Position numbers and translations under genes: made by a program. A stretch of 64,000 nt of DNA from Halonotius aquaticus (GTDB lineage Archaea > Halobacteriota > Halobacteria > Halobacteriales > Haloferacaceae): positions 88,377 through 152,376 of the forward strand of contig NZ_QKNY01000001.1 of assembly GCF_003605575.1 (NCBI RefSeq), in the 5' to 3' direction. The notes beneath the pieces are model-generated. The model made no database searches. It worked only from the letters and a program-made list of their open reading frames with translations, and was not told the DNA's origin. This document shows positions 18,452 through 26,836 of this stretch, one piece after another. Every line of letters starts with the position of its first letter. Positions within the stretch are counted from its first letter, which is position 1.

Positions 18452-19390
18452 ATGAGTGCATTCTCAGCAATCGGTGACGGACAGCCAACTGATCAAGACG
18501 ACTACACGCCGGAACTCGAACCGCAGGCAACGTGGTGTCCCGGCTGTGGTGACTTCGGTGTCCTCAAAGCACTGAAAGGGGCCGCTGAAGAGCTTGGGAA
18601 ATCCCCCGAAGAGATGCTGTTGTGTACCGGGATCGGTTGTTCCGGCAAGCTCAACAGCTACTTCGACAGCTACGGGTTCCACACCATCCACGGTCGATCA
18701 CTGCCGGTTGCGCGTGCGGCCAAACTCGCAAACCCTGGCGTCGAAGTGATCGCCGCCGGCGGCGACGGTGATGGCTACGGGATCGGTGGCAACCACTTCA
18801 TGCACACCGCCCGCGAGAACCACGATATGACCTACATCGTGTTCAACAACGAGATCTTCGGCCTCACGAAGGGCCAGACCTCGCCGACGAGCCCGAAAGG
18901 TCATAAATCGAAAACCCAGCCCTCCGGAAGCGCGAAGGAGCCGCTCCGACCGCTCAGCCTCTCGCTGAACGCCGGCGCGTCCTACGTTGCCCGGACGGCC
19001 GCGGTCAACCCGAATCAGGCCAAAGAAATCATTATTGAGGCGATGGAACACGATGGCTTCGCCCACGTGGACTTCCTCACCCAGTGTCCGACGTGGAACA
19101 AGGACGCCAAGCAGTACGTGCCCTACATCGACGTCAACGACTCCGATGACTACGAGTTCGACAAAACCGACCGGCGTGAGGCCGCCGACATGATGGCCGA
19201 AACCGAAAATGCCCTCCACGAGGGCAAAGTGCTCACCGGCCGGTACTACGTCGACAAGGACCGGATGTCCTACACCGAGGAGAAACAGGCGATCGGCGAG
19301 ATGCCGGAGGAACCATTGGCCGAGCGATACTTCCACGACTCCTACGAGTGGGAGCGATCGGCCGATCTCTTCCTCGATAAACACAAGTAA
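18452..19390 (+). CDS. porB: Pyruvate:ferredoxin oxidoreductase subunit beta
   Basis: A 312-residue subunit starting 2 bases after porA. It binds thiamine diphosphate: WCPGCGDFGVL at residues 28-38 carries iron-sulfur or structural cysteines, and GGDGDGYGIGGNHF near 107 with NNEIFG near 132 is the GDG(x)n-N cofactor motif. LTKGQTSPTSPKGHKSKT is the mobile loop next to the active site. It acts only with the alpha subunit. Complete, with no unusual features. Confidence 0.88.
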   Translation: MSAFSAIGDGQPTDQDDYTPELEPQATWCPGCGDFGVLKALKGAAEELGKSPEEMLLCTGIGCSGKLNSYFDSYGFHTIHGRSLPVARAAKLANPGVEVIAAGGDGDGYGIGGNHFMHTARENHDMTYIVFNNEIFGLTKGQTSPTSPKGHKSKTQPSGSAKEPLRPLSLSLNAGASYVARTAAVNPNQAKEIIIEAMEHDGFAHVDFLTQCPTWNKDAKQYVPYIDVNDSDDYEFDKTDRREAADMMAETENALHEGKVLTGRYYVDKDRMSYTEEKQAIGEMPEEPLAERYFHDSYEWERSADLFLDKHK

Positions 19391-19436
19391 CTGTCACGAT
19401 AGCCCCGCTGCGGCATTTACGCAGTCCAAATCGGTT

Positions 19437-19472
19437 TTTCGGTTCGCAAGGTATTTTTTTATCGGAACGAAA
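19437..19472 (+). promoter_or_regulatory. Inverted repeat around the TATA box of the Lrp gene
   Basis: Imperfect arms TTTCGGTTCG (19437-19446) and CGGAACGAAA (19463-19472) match at 8 of 10 positions and enclose TATTTTTTTAT (19452-19462), which lies about 25 bases before the ATG at 19481. Such a site would let a dimeric Lrp-type regulator block its own promoter. Confidence 0.45.
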
Positions 19473-19480
19473 GGTTAGGT

Positions 19481-19909
19481 ATGAGCACGACAGCGACGGA
19501 AGACCGGATTCTCTCGGTGTTGGAGGATGATGCCCAGGCCTCCTACGCCGAGATCGCCGATCGGGCCGATGTCTCAAAGCCCACGGTACGGAAGTATATT
19601 CAGCAGCTCGAAGAGGAAGGGGTGATCGTCGGTTACTCCGCTGAGGTCGATCCGAAAAAACTCTCCTCACAGAGCATCGCGATGGTCGGTGTCGACGTCG
19701 CCAGCGAGCTCTACGTTGAGGCGACGCGGGCACTCAAATCGTTGGACTCGATCGAGGCGTTGTATAGCTCCTCCGGCGACCACATGTTGATGGCCGAGGT
19801 TCGTGCCCAAGATGGTGACTCTCTTGGCGATGTGATCAGTGAAGATATTCTCTCTATTGAGGGTGTCACGGCCGCACATCCCTCGTTCTTGCAGGAACGA
19901 CTCAAATAA
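19481..19909 (+). CDS. Lrp/AsnC family transcriptional regulator
   Basis: A 142-residue regulator: an N-terminal winged helix-turn-helix (about 8-55; DAQASYAEIADRADVSKPTVRKYIQQLEEEG, cut here in meaning to the recognition helix after SKPTVRKY) and a RAM ligand-binding domain (about 70-140). It likely senses an amino acid or related metabolite. Being directly after porAB, it may regulate pyruvate oxidation as well as itself. The ATG appears leaderless. Confidence 0.88.
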   Translation: MSTTATEDRILSVLEDDAQASYAEIADRADVSKPTVRKYIQQLEEEGVIVGYSAEVDPKKLSSQSIAMVGVDVASELYVEATRALKSLDSIEALYSSSGDHMLMAEVRAQDGDSLGDVISEDILSIEGVTAAHPSFLQERLK

Positions 19910-20918
19910 TCGCTTCCGAGGATTCTGTTGCTGTCGATCGGTTTTTCGTTGGTGCTGTCCCGATAATTTTGCTTAGATATTTGTATAGCAGCATACAGTT
20001 TATGTGTTGGTGGCTGCTCGATTCCGATTATTCTGACTACGTTATATCTAGAAATATTTATAAATATATCGTTACTAAAACCGGCAACTCTGGAACATGA
20101 TGGTACGAAGTCGGAGAGTTTACACGAGAGTCACCAACCACGTCTCACTGACAACGATACGGACGATCATCGATTGAACGTTCGACGGCGGCAAGTGGCT
20201 GTCGTTGCGTTGTTCTCACTGGGTAACGGTGCCTGCGAGCCATCTAATTCACGACAGGCCAATGCGTCGGCATCGCAACTTCGATCAGTTTGTTCTCCGG
20301 AGACGCTTCAGATGTGACCATACTATCTTTTAGCGGGAGTATCTGCGATCCGTGCTGATCGAGTTTGTCTTAAATACAGTCTTGACGATGGCCGAACCAA
20401 ATATCTCGGATTTGTTCGTCGATTTCGTCGTTCCGATGCTACGGTGAGACGGAATGGGCCCACCAAGGGCGTCCGATACGCGGTAGAATCGGGAACGGAT
20501 CTGGTCTCAGTTTTCTACAGCAACACAGGAGTATCACAAAATCGCTGAGCCGCTTGTGAACTACCATGCGATCACACCGACGAAGCTCTCTATCGGATGT
20601 GCAGACGTTTCGGCTCCCAGTTGTCTCCTATATTATCGCTGAAGGAGTAGGTTCTCTGAGGGACGGAGCGACGACCCGAAGCATGAGTGACTTAGAAGGT
20701 ACGATTTAATTACAGTAGCATCACAACCACTGGTGGTTCCATGCAACTGAGCCCCACATCATCCGAGTATTCTTTTCGGCTGTACTACACACAAAATATA
20801 ATTTATCGTTTCTTATACCCACATGAATAGACGAATAAGACACATAGAAAAGCGCATAAGATCCCTTATCAGCTACAGTGTGGGTAGATTCAAGTAGCTG
20901 TCCTACATACCACATTCC
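19910..20918. other. AT-rich gene-poor region with a possible decayed gene
   Basis: About 1 kb without a confident gene, clearly richer in A+T than its flanks. A strong TATA-like TTTATAAATAT lies near 20058-20068. After ATGs at 20097 and 20100, one frame is open to 20171 while the +2 frame (from 20099) stays open to 20548 apart from a TGA at 20315; its translation includes RRRQVAVVALFSLGNGAC and, further on, DDGRTKYLGFVRRF. This could be a frameshifted, stop-containing gene remnant of unknown type. AACCAC/GTGGTT arms at 20725-20738 form a short inverted repeat. Confidence 0.3.
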
Positions 20919-21311
20919 ATGGCTGCTGACGAGAAGAACGACCGAGCACGTGTCGTTACCTACGTGCCGACGCAGCAAAAAACCGAATGGACAGAACATG
21001 CCGACGAGCTCGGCATGAGTCAGGCGGAGTTTGTTCGGACGATGGTACAAGCTGGGCGGAAGGATTTCACACTTGACGCAGGCGGTGCTGTGGAACCCGG
21101 TTCTGACACCACAGACCCTAGGGGTGGCGACCTCGAAACACAGGTTCTCGAGTCCCTCGATTCGAACGGCTCGCTGTCTTGGGAGGAGTTGGTTGACTCG
21201 CTATCGGCAGATTTCGAGGAGCGACTCGAAGCCTGTCTTGACTCACTACAGGCTACCAACCAGATTCGGTACAGCGGCCGAAACGGCGGCTACACAACGA
21301 TCGACTCATGA
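20919..21311 (+). CDS. Small acidic protein paired with the integrase (DUF5805-like)
   Basis: A 130-residue protein. Residues 10-48 (ARVVTYVPTQQKTEWTEHADELGMSQAEFVRTMV) look like a ribbon-helix-helix-type DNA-binding segment; the linker is Gly/Asp-rich; residues 70-128 (VLESLDSNGSLSWEELVDSL) resemble a winged helix. Proteins of this layout occur before haloarchaeal tyrosine recombinases and resemble DUF5805. Its stop overlaps the integrase ATG by 4 bases, so it may be an excisionase-like or accessory factor; that role is inferred. Confidence 0.65.
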   Translation: MAADEKNDRARVVTYVPTQQKTEWTEHADELGMSQAEFVRTMVQAGRKDFTLDAGGAVEPGSDTTDPRGGDLETQVLESLDSNGSLSWEELVDSLSADFEERLEACLDSLQATNQIRYSGRNGGYTTIDS

Positions 21312-22366
21312 GCACGACCGTCAGCACTGACAATCCGGACGACCCGATCGCGTATTTTCTTGAAGACCTCACCTACCACGGCAAAACTGAGCGGACACGC
21401 GACGCCTACGGCCGGGTGCTCCGGCGGTTTGAGGCGTTTCTGGCTGATCCGGATCGCAACCCGAGCGGCGACGCACTCACGCCCGCAGAGGCAACCCATC
21501 GGGACTGCATGGCGTGGGTTCACACCCTTCGCGGGACAGTCACCGATAGTACGATCGCCAGCTACGCCGCCTATCTCCACCGGTTTTACGCCTATATGAC
21601 ACAGGTCGGCGTCTTCGAGTCGAATCCGATGACGCTTGTCGTCGAGGAACTGGACGAAACAATCGAGAAAGATCCCACCCGACGGGAGATCAGTATCGAT
21701 CAGATGCGATCGTTTGTCAGCGATATCCACCACCCTCTCGACCAAGCATTGATCGTCACACTGCTCAAAACCGGCATGCGGGTGGGTGAGCTCTGCAATC
21801 TCGATCTGCGTGATCTTGCTCTCGACGACAATGAGGTTGAAACGGCATTTGATGGTAGTCCTCGACCACAGCTTGCAACTCGACCGAACTCGCTGTACGT
21901 CGACAGCGAACCTGCGGTCGGCGAGCGGGTCAACGGCGAGGAGCGGACAGCCTCGAATAAACGCAAGCGGGCGACGATCATCCCCGTCGACGAGGAGCTA
22001 CAGCGCGTGCTCAAACGCTGGCTGGCGATTCGACCGGACAGTCTCTCACCGGCCGAACCGTTGTTTGTCTACACCACCGGTGAGTGGGGACAACGACTGA
22101 CGCCACGGGCTGTCCGGACCGTCGTCACCGAGCATGCCGAGGCTGCCGGCTGGTACGACACCGGCGGTGATGCCGCCGATAACGTAACGCCACACTACTT
22201 TCGGCACTTCTTCACGACACACCTCCGAGATCGCACGGGCGACCGCGGCGTGGTGAAATATCTCCGTGGTGACGTGGCTGATGACATCATCGACACCTAC
22301 ACCCACAACTGGGGTGGCCAGGTCAGAGCAACCTACGACGCAAATATTTACTCAATCTTGAGATGA
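21308..22366 (+). CDS. Tyrosine recombinase/integrase (XerC/D-like)
   Basis: A 352-residue phage-integrase-family recombinase. The N-terminal SAM-like core-binding domain covers about 10-105 and the catalytic domain about 120-350. Catalytic residues visible: Arg in KTGMRVGEL (about 158), His-x-x-Arg in TPHYFRH (about 298), His in TYTHNWGG, and a nucleophile Tyr in RATYDANIY near the end. It probably integrates or resolves a mobile unit; the target site is unknown and no tRNA lies nearby. It marks the left side of the accessory region. Confidence 0.88.
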   Translation: MSTTVSTDNPDDPIAYFLEDLTYHGKTERTRDAYGRVLRRFEAFLADPDRNPSGDALTPAEATHRDCMAWVHTLRGTVTDSTIASYAAYLHRFYAYMTQVGVFESNPMTLVVEELDETIEKDPTRREISIDQMRSFVSDIHHPLDQALIVTLLKTGMRVGELCNLDLRDLALDDNEVETAFDGSPRPQLATRPNSLYVDSEPAVGERVNGEERTASNKRKRATIIPVDEELQRVLKRWLAIRPDSLSPAEPLFVYTTGEWGQRLTPRAVRTVVTEHAEAAGWYDTGGDAADNVTPHYFRHFFTTHLRDRTGDRGVVKYLRGDVADDIIDTYTHNWGGQVRATYDANIYSILR

Positions 22367-22396
22367 AATAAAATAGGTCGCTCGCGGAGTGCTGTC

Positions 22397-22410
22397 TGAG
22401 TTCGAACTCA
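22397..22410. repeat. Perfect 14-bp palindrome downstream of the integrase
   Basis: TGAGTTCGAACTCA is a perfect palindrome 31 bases after the integrase stop, ahead of a TATA-like GGCTATATAAAATATC near 22424. It could be an operator for the zinc-ribbon gene, a terminator stem or part of a recombination site. Confidence 0.35.
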
Positions 22411-22511
22411 TAAATCGTATTCGGCTATATAAAATATCTCGGTCAGTTCGGCGAACGTGGCTGTCGAAAACGGGCCACAGATATTCATGTCTCAAACCCC
22501 TCTACTGATGT

Positions 22512-22778
22512 GTGAATCAATCATATCGGTGTCTCGACTGTCTCGAAGGGGCGGTCACGCGGAGTTTCAATACCTCCCATCTCAAAACTCAGTGTTCGCG
22601 GTGCGGCTCATTTAGTCGGTTCATCAACGAGGCAGTCCTCGAGCAGTTTCAGTCATTTGAGGAGTCACCACCAGACACGCTGCAGTGGTCACAGCTCGAC
22701 CGCAAAGAAAAGCTGGTAATCAGCGAGCAAATCGTCCGACGGGGCCGGTCGATAGACGACTTTGCTGTCTCGACGTAA
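22512..22778 (+). CDS. Zinc-ribbon protein, function unknown
   Basis: An 88-residue protein with CLDC near residue 8 and CSRC near residue 29, a treble-clef or zinc-ribbon arrangement, followed by helical ISEQIVRRGRSIDDF. The start is a GTG; the nearby ATG at 22508 is in another frame. It resembles small haloarchaeal zinc-ribbon proteins often found near mobile genes. It lies between the integrase and the membrane protein of the accessory region. Confidence 0.65.
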   Translation: MNQSYRCLDCLEGAVTRSFNTSHLKTQCSRCGSFSRFINEAVLEQFQSFEESPPDTLQWSQLDRKEKLVISEQIVRRGRSIDDFAVST

Positions 22779-22852
22779 CTATCGAAACGCGCCACGACAC
22801 CCACTTACGCAACGAGTCAATTCAAGCCGATTGCGTCCCAACCGCCTACCAG

Positions 22853-23326
22853 ATGCTTTCTGAACTGTCGACGGTATCGCCGGTGGTCAGATTCCCGATC
22901 GGACTGGCTGCGGCCGGGATTGCTGTTCTCGGCATGAACCGACTGATGGCTCACACTACAGAGGGAACGACCCCGCCGTCTGTCGCGGCAAGTGTACTCA
23001 CCGGGCGCCCGGTGGATGCCGCGCCATCTCGGCTCGCGTCGGTGGTACACTACCTCGCTGGGCTTGGCACAGGCCTGCTATTTGTGTACTTCCTCTTGGT
23101 CGCAGAGCAACTCACAGGCGCCCTCTCAGCAACGACTGTCGCTGGAACAACAGTCGTCCTGTACGTCTTGATGGTCGGATTTTTCATACTCATTCCGCTG
23201 CCACGAGCAACGGGGCTGGATGACACCCGTCGGTCACAGACCGGGCTCGCGTGGGCGATTGCAGCCGCCGGCTACCTACTTGTGCTGGTACCAGCTACTG
23301 TCGGACTGAGTTTGGTCGTAGCATAG
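22853..23326 (+). CDS. Four-helix membrane protein next to the azole-peptide cluster
   Basis: A 157-residue membrane protein with helices at about 13-31, 64-86, 92-112 and 128-156. An in-frame extension to 22685 overlaps the zinc-ribbon gene and is Arg-rich, so the ATG at 22853 is preferred. No family was recognised. Its position just upstream of the peptide-modifying genes makes it a candidate for export or self-protection, but the cluster's E1-like gene has its own promoter, so membership is only inferred. Confidence 0.6.
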   Translation: MLSELSTVSPVVRFPIGLAAAGIAVLGMNRLMAHTTEGTTPPSVAASVLTGRPVDAAPSRLASVVHYLAGLGTGLLFVYFLLVAEQLTGALSATTVAGTTVVLYVLMVGFFILIPLPRATGLDDTRRSQTGLAWAIAAAGYLLVLVPATVGLSLVVA

Positions 23327-23420
23327 TGAGTCATATCAGCCTGGGTAGTGTCTCCCCTATACATCCCTCTACGCGTTATTGTACATTGGACGCTGACGAC
23401 GACTGACACCCTCACCCCGG

Positions 23421-23428
23421 GCATTATA
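23421..23428 (+). promoter_or_regulatory. TATA-like element of the azole-peptide enzyme operon
   Basis: GCATTATA lies about 28 bases before the ATG at 23453, fitting a leaderless transcript that would read through the E1-like, YcaO and SagB-type genes. Confidence 0.45.
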
Positions 23429-23452
23429 CACTCACAGCATCATCACGCGATA

Positions 23453-24355
23453 ATGGAGACATACCCGGCGGCGTACAGTCCAACAAGCTACGGCCGTCAC
23501 GATGGCGAGGCGGTGATTCGCACCCCCCATGCGACCAAGACGCTACAGGGAGGCGGGCTTGAAGCGATATGTACGCTGCTGGCAACGATGGACGGTACCA
23601 CACCGGCCAGCGACCTTATCGCACAGGTTCCCGATAGCGACCCTGAGCAGATCGACCTCCTGTATGGGGCTGATATAGCCTACGACGCACAGGCGATTCC
23701 GGCCGGACTCGCAGAGGCGGGTTGGGAGCGATATCTTGAGCCAGTCTTGTCGGCGATGTCACAGCCGACCCAGCAGACGCTCCCGGATCGATTGGCAGCA
23801 CGCTCGGTCGCGGTGTTCGGCGAGTACGACCCTGTTTCGGGGGTCTGTGACCGGTTGCGTGCTGCGGGGGTGTCCGTCAGCGAGCGGTCTGCTACTGATC
23901 CGCAGAGCCATCTTGACGATCCAGACGTAATCTTCCTAAGCGAACAGATCGAACGGGGCGACTCGTGGAGGGCAGCCAACGAGGCGTGGGCCACCTCGTC
24001 GGCAACACTCATCAAAACGCGGCTCACCGCAACAGGTTGGCGGCTTGGGCCAGTGCTCACGGCAGATGCCCGCGCCTGTCTGAACTGTGTGTATACGCGC
24101 GTGGATGCAAACAAGGCTGGCGGCCAACTGTTCGATGAGACGGTCACCGGCACTCCTCCATACATGCAAGCGTACACCGACACCGTCACCGAACTTCTGT
24201 TCCGTGCTCTGGTTGCACAGCTCCCCCGCTATCTGGACGACCAATTCGTCGTATACGACCACTATCAGGGACGCAGAGAGACACCACGCGTTTTCGCCAG
24301 CCCCCAGTGTAAGATCTGCGACAATGCGTCGTCTCGACAGGAGCGGTTCCCATGA
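23453..24355 (+). CDS. TOMM leader-binding E1-like (ocin-ThiF-type) protein
   Basis: A 300-residue member of the E1-like partner proteins of YcaO cyclodehydratases. The N-terminal part (about 25-95) resembles a winged-helix peptide-recognition domain; residues 110-200 look like a degenerate ThiF/E1 fold without an ATP loop; GPVLTADARACLNC (199-212) is the family hallmark. Zinc ligands would be Cys209/Cys212 and Cys286/Cys289 (CKIC). It should bind the precursor leader and bring it to YcaO. An upstream in-frame extension covers the promoter and was excluded. It overlaps ycaO by 4 bases. Confidence 0.82.
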   Translation: METYPAAYSPTSYGRHDGEAVIRTPHATKTLQGGGLEAICTLLATMDGTTPASDLIAQVPDSDPEQIDLLYGADIAYDAQAIPAGLAEAGWERYLEPVLSAMSQPTQQTLPDRLAARSVAVFGEYDPVSGVCDRLRAAGVSVSERSATDPQSHLDDPDVIFLSEQIERGDSWRAANEAWATSSATLIKTRLTATGWRLGPVLTADARACLNCVYTRVDANKAGGQLFDETVTGTPPYMQAYTDTVTELLFRALVAQLPRYLDDQFVVYDHYQGRRETPRVFASPQCKICDNASSRQERFP

Positions 24356-25692
24356 CTGATCGCGACGGAATCACTGTCACGGCTGCTGAAAGCTCCCCGA
24401 CTGATGACGCCCAAAGCGACCGTGAACGGCTTCAACAGATCGAAAGCCCAACGACAGGCATCATTACTGGCGTTCGGCAGGTTCCGGTACCGCCGGGCGA
24501 GCCAGCCATCGAGAGCTACGTCGTTGAGCGAGAGGATTTCACCCCATTTACCGACGGCAACCCAATGCCTCACGACGAAGGTGGTGCTGCGTTCAGCGAG
24601 GACGCCGCCTTTGTTGCCACCTACGGCGAGGCAATTGAGCGATACTGTGGCTGTGTGTACCGTGACGATTCATTCCGAACAGCGTCCTACGATGACCTCA
24701 CAGTGCCCGCGCTTGATCCAACTGCGGTCGTCAACTTCTCACCTACCCAGCGGGCTGCAATGGCCGACGACACCGACCTCTGTGGCACCGATGATGACCT
24801 CTCATGGGTTGGCGGTGTCGACCTCGGGTCGAAGGCGACTACCCAGATCCCGGCGCAATTGGTCTATCTGTCGTACCCGCCGACCGCAGACCCGTTCATC
24901 CGAAATCCGATCTCGACGGGGCTTGCAGCCGGCTCCGATCGGGAGATGGCGATCCACAACGGCCTCGCGGAGTGTCTCGAACGCGACGCGTTCATGACGT
25001 ACTATCTCACGGCGACCGCGTTGCCCGTGATCGATCCTGAGACGCTCCCGCCGCGAGTCTACCGATTGGTTGATCGCATTACGGCACATGGACTTGAGCT
25101 GACGCTGTTGGATGCAACAACCGATTTCGGGGTGCCGATTGTCATCGCGGTGCTTATCGATCGGACGCGGCGACCGACCGTGACCGTCGCCGCCGCCGCT
25201 GGCTCGACGGCGACAACAGTGATCGAGAGCGCGCTATCGGAGGTGCTTCAGACACGATTGTCGACAATTCACCGGTTGTCGTCGACCACCCGCTCAGCTG
25301 AAGAGATCGACCCCAGCGAAATCGACTCATTCGCGGATCGCGCGCTGTTGTGGGCCGCCCATGACCGTCTCGCTGAGCTGGATTTCTGGATCGAAAGCGA
25401 CCGAACAACCACGTTTGATGCATTTGCCGTTGACGACCAAACCGATCTCGTCGAAGCAGTCACTACGGCTGGCTACGATGCCTACGCTGTCGATGTCACA
25501 ACCCGAGATATCGACTCGATGGGTGTTACTGTGCAGCGGATTATCGTGCCGCGACTCCAGCCACTGTATCTCGTCGAGCGCCTCCGATATTTCGGCGGCG
25601 ATCGGCTCACCCGCGTCCCGGTCGAAATGGGGTACCGAGACACGCCCATCACGGAAGCTGCGCTCAACACAGTGCCACACCCCTTCCCATAA
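24352..25692 (+). CDS. YcaO-type azoline-forming cyclodehydratase
   Basis: A 446-residue YcaO-domain ATP-dependent enzyme that converts Cys, Ser or Thr side chains in a peptide into thiazolines or oxazolines. ATP/Mg sites: GEAIER at 92-97, AECLERDAF at 206-214 and EVLQTR at 297-302. The protein ends in VPHPFP, the PxPxP C-terminus typical of RiPP cyclodehydratases and absent from many YcaO proteins with other roles. ATGA overlap with the E1-like gene and a 2-base gap to the next gene indicate one operon. Complete. Confidence 0.93.
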   Translation: MTDRDGITVTAAESSPTDDAQSDRERLQQIESPTTGIITGVRQVPVPPGEPAIESYVVEREDFTPFTDGNPMPHDEGGAAFSEDAAFVATYGEAIERYCGCVYRDDSFRTASYDDLTVPALDPTAVVNFSPTQRAAMADDTDLCGTDDDLSWVGGVDLGSKATTQIPAQLVYLSYPPTADPFIRNPISTGLAAGSDREMAIHNGLAECLERDAFMTYYLTATALPVIDPETLPPRVYRLVDRITAHGLELTLLDATTDFGVPIVIAVLIDRTRRPTVTVAAAAGSTATTVIESALSEVLQTRLSTIHRLSSTTRSAEEIDPSEIDSFADRALLWAAHDRLAELDFWIESDRTTTFDAFAVDDQTDLVEAVTTAGYDAYAVDVTTRDIDSMGVTVQRIIVPRLQPLYLVERLRYFGGDRLTRVPVEMGYRDTPITEAALNTVPHPFP

Positions 25693-25694
25693 CG

Positions 25695-26462
25695 ATGACT
25701 GAATTCCCCTCACCCGACAACGCGGCCTTCGAGTATCTCTACGAGCTCTACCACAAAAATCTCTCATCGTTTGTTTCGGAGTCGGCGCTTGAACCCGAGT
25801 CATCCCCGGAAGCGCCGTCGACGCCAGCGGACAAACAGTACCAGCGGGCACCACAGGTGCCACTGGCCGACCCAGACTCTGCGGCGGTACCGGGGGCCAT
25901 CCGGCGGCGGGCATCCTACAGGGAACCCGAGCGACGGCCGATCACCGACACCGAGTTGGCGACGCTGCTGACGTATGCCTACGGAGAGATCCGCGAGGTC
26001 GATGGCGAGCCGCGCCGTCCCGTCGCCTCCGGGGGAGCATGTTACCCGTTAGAGCTGTATCCGATCGTGCTTGACTCCCCCAACATCGACGCTGGCATCT
26101 ATCATTACAACGGCAGAGACGGCGCGCTCGATCAACTCGCTGCGGGCGATTACAGTGACTGGCTGCAGGAACAGTGGACGTGGATCACGTCTGCTGACAC
26201 GGTTGCTGCGGCCATCGTGATCACGGCACTCCCGGGCCGATCAGCCGACCGGTACGGCGAGATGGGGTATCTCCTCGCCGCCCTCGAAGCCGGTGCCGTC
26301 ATCCAAAATCTCCAACTGCTCGCCACAGAGCTTGACATCGGCAGCCGCCCCCACAACGGGATACAGTACCGCGCGCTCAGAGAGCAGCTCCGACTCCGCA
26401 GCGAGGAGTATCTGTTGTCAAGTGTCGTGTTCGCCGGGAGGGCACCGGGTACCGGGGATTAG
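25695..26462 (+). CDS. SagB/ThcOx-type flavin-dependent azoline dehydrogenase
   Basis: A 255-residue nitroreductase-fold FMN oxidase. RRRASYREPERRPI near residues 64-77 and ASGGACYPLELYPIV near 111-125 are SagB-family FMN-binding motifs; RYGEMGYLLAALEAGAVIQNLQL near 194 is the dimer/FMN helix, given here in outline. It should oxidise azolines to azoles after YcaO. The N-terminus (about 1-55) is Glu/Ser/Pro-rich. The active-site Lys-Tyr pair of characterised enzymes could not be placed with certainty. Confidence 0.88.
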   Translation: MTEFPSPDNAAFEYLYELYHKNLSSFVSESALEPESSPEAPSTPADKQYQRAPQVPLADPDSAAVPGAIRRRASYREPERRPITDTELATLLTYAYGEIREVDGEPRRPVASGGACYPLELYPIVLDSPNIDAGIYHYNGRDGALDQLAAGDYSDWLQEQWTWITSADTVAAAIVITALPGRSADRYGEMGYLLAALEAGAVIQNLQLLATELDIGSRPHNGIQYRALREQLRLRSEEYLLSSVVFAGRAPGTGD

Positions 26463-26501
26463 CTGTTCATTCAGTGTGTGAGAAGATAGTGCAACCCAAT
26501 T

Positions 26502-26509
26502 GATTTATC
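26502..26509 (+). promoter_or_regulatory. TATA-like element of the precursor peptide gene
   Basis: GATTTATC is centred 26-27 bases before the ATG at 26532, so the precursor gene seems to have its own leaderless promoter, as expected for a peptide needed in excess over its enzymes. Confidence 0.5.
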
Positions 26510-26531
26510 TGAACATCTCAAACCCTGCTGT

Positions 26532-26750
26532 ATGACAAAGAAACCGAAGGTTATCGACGGGATCTCTGAGTGGATCCGAAAGCAGGTCGGCCCGGAAGCC
26601 GAAAACCGCGGTGACGACAATTCGGCTGACAACGATGGAAGTAGCGACCCCGAACCCGACAGCGATGACGACGACTCATCGAGTGAGTACGACTCGCCGG
26701 CATGTTGTTCAGCCGCTGGCAACAGCGATGTCACGGTGCTTGATCCGTAA
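26532..26750 (+). CDS. Candidate azole-peptide (TOMM/LAP) precursor
   Basis: A 72-residue peptide 69 bases after the SagB-type gene. Residues 1-24 (starting MTKKPKVIDGISEWIRKQVG) form a basic, amphipathic helix suited to leader recognition. Residues 25-53 are an Asp/Ser/Asn/Glu-rich linker. Residues 54-72 (DSPACCSAAGNSDVTVLDP) look like the core, with adjacent Cys58, Cys59 and Ser60 plus Ser55, Ser65 and Thr68 as ring-forming candidates. No double-Gly cleavage site is visible. The assignment rests on context and the Cys-Cys-Ser core; homology was not testable. Confidence 0.75.
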   Translation: MTKKPKVIDGISEWIRKQVGPEAENRGDDNSADNDGSSDPEPDSDDDDSSSEYDSPACCSAAGNSDVTVLDP

Positions 26751-26836
26751 CTGCTTCCTGTTGGGGTCACCTGTCGCAAAACGCCTGTTTTCACGTTCCG
26801 ATGGATTTATTCGTAATTACAGTCTCTCCAATAGCA

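Noticed and set aside
20721..21050. 109-codon minus-strand frame
   Set aside because: It overlaps the integrase-partner gene antisense and crosses its AT-rich upstream DNA.
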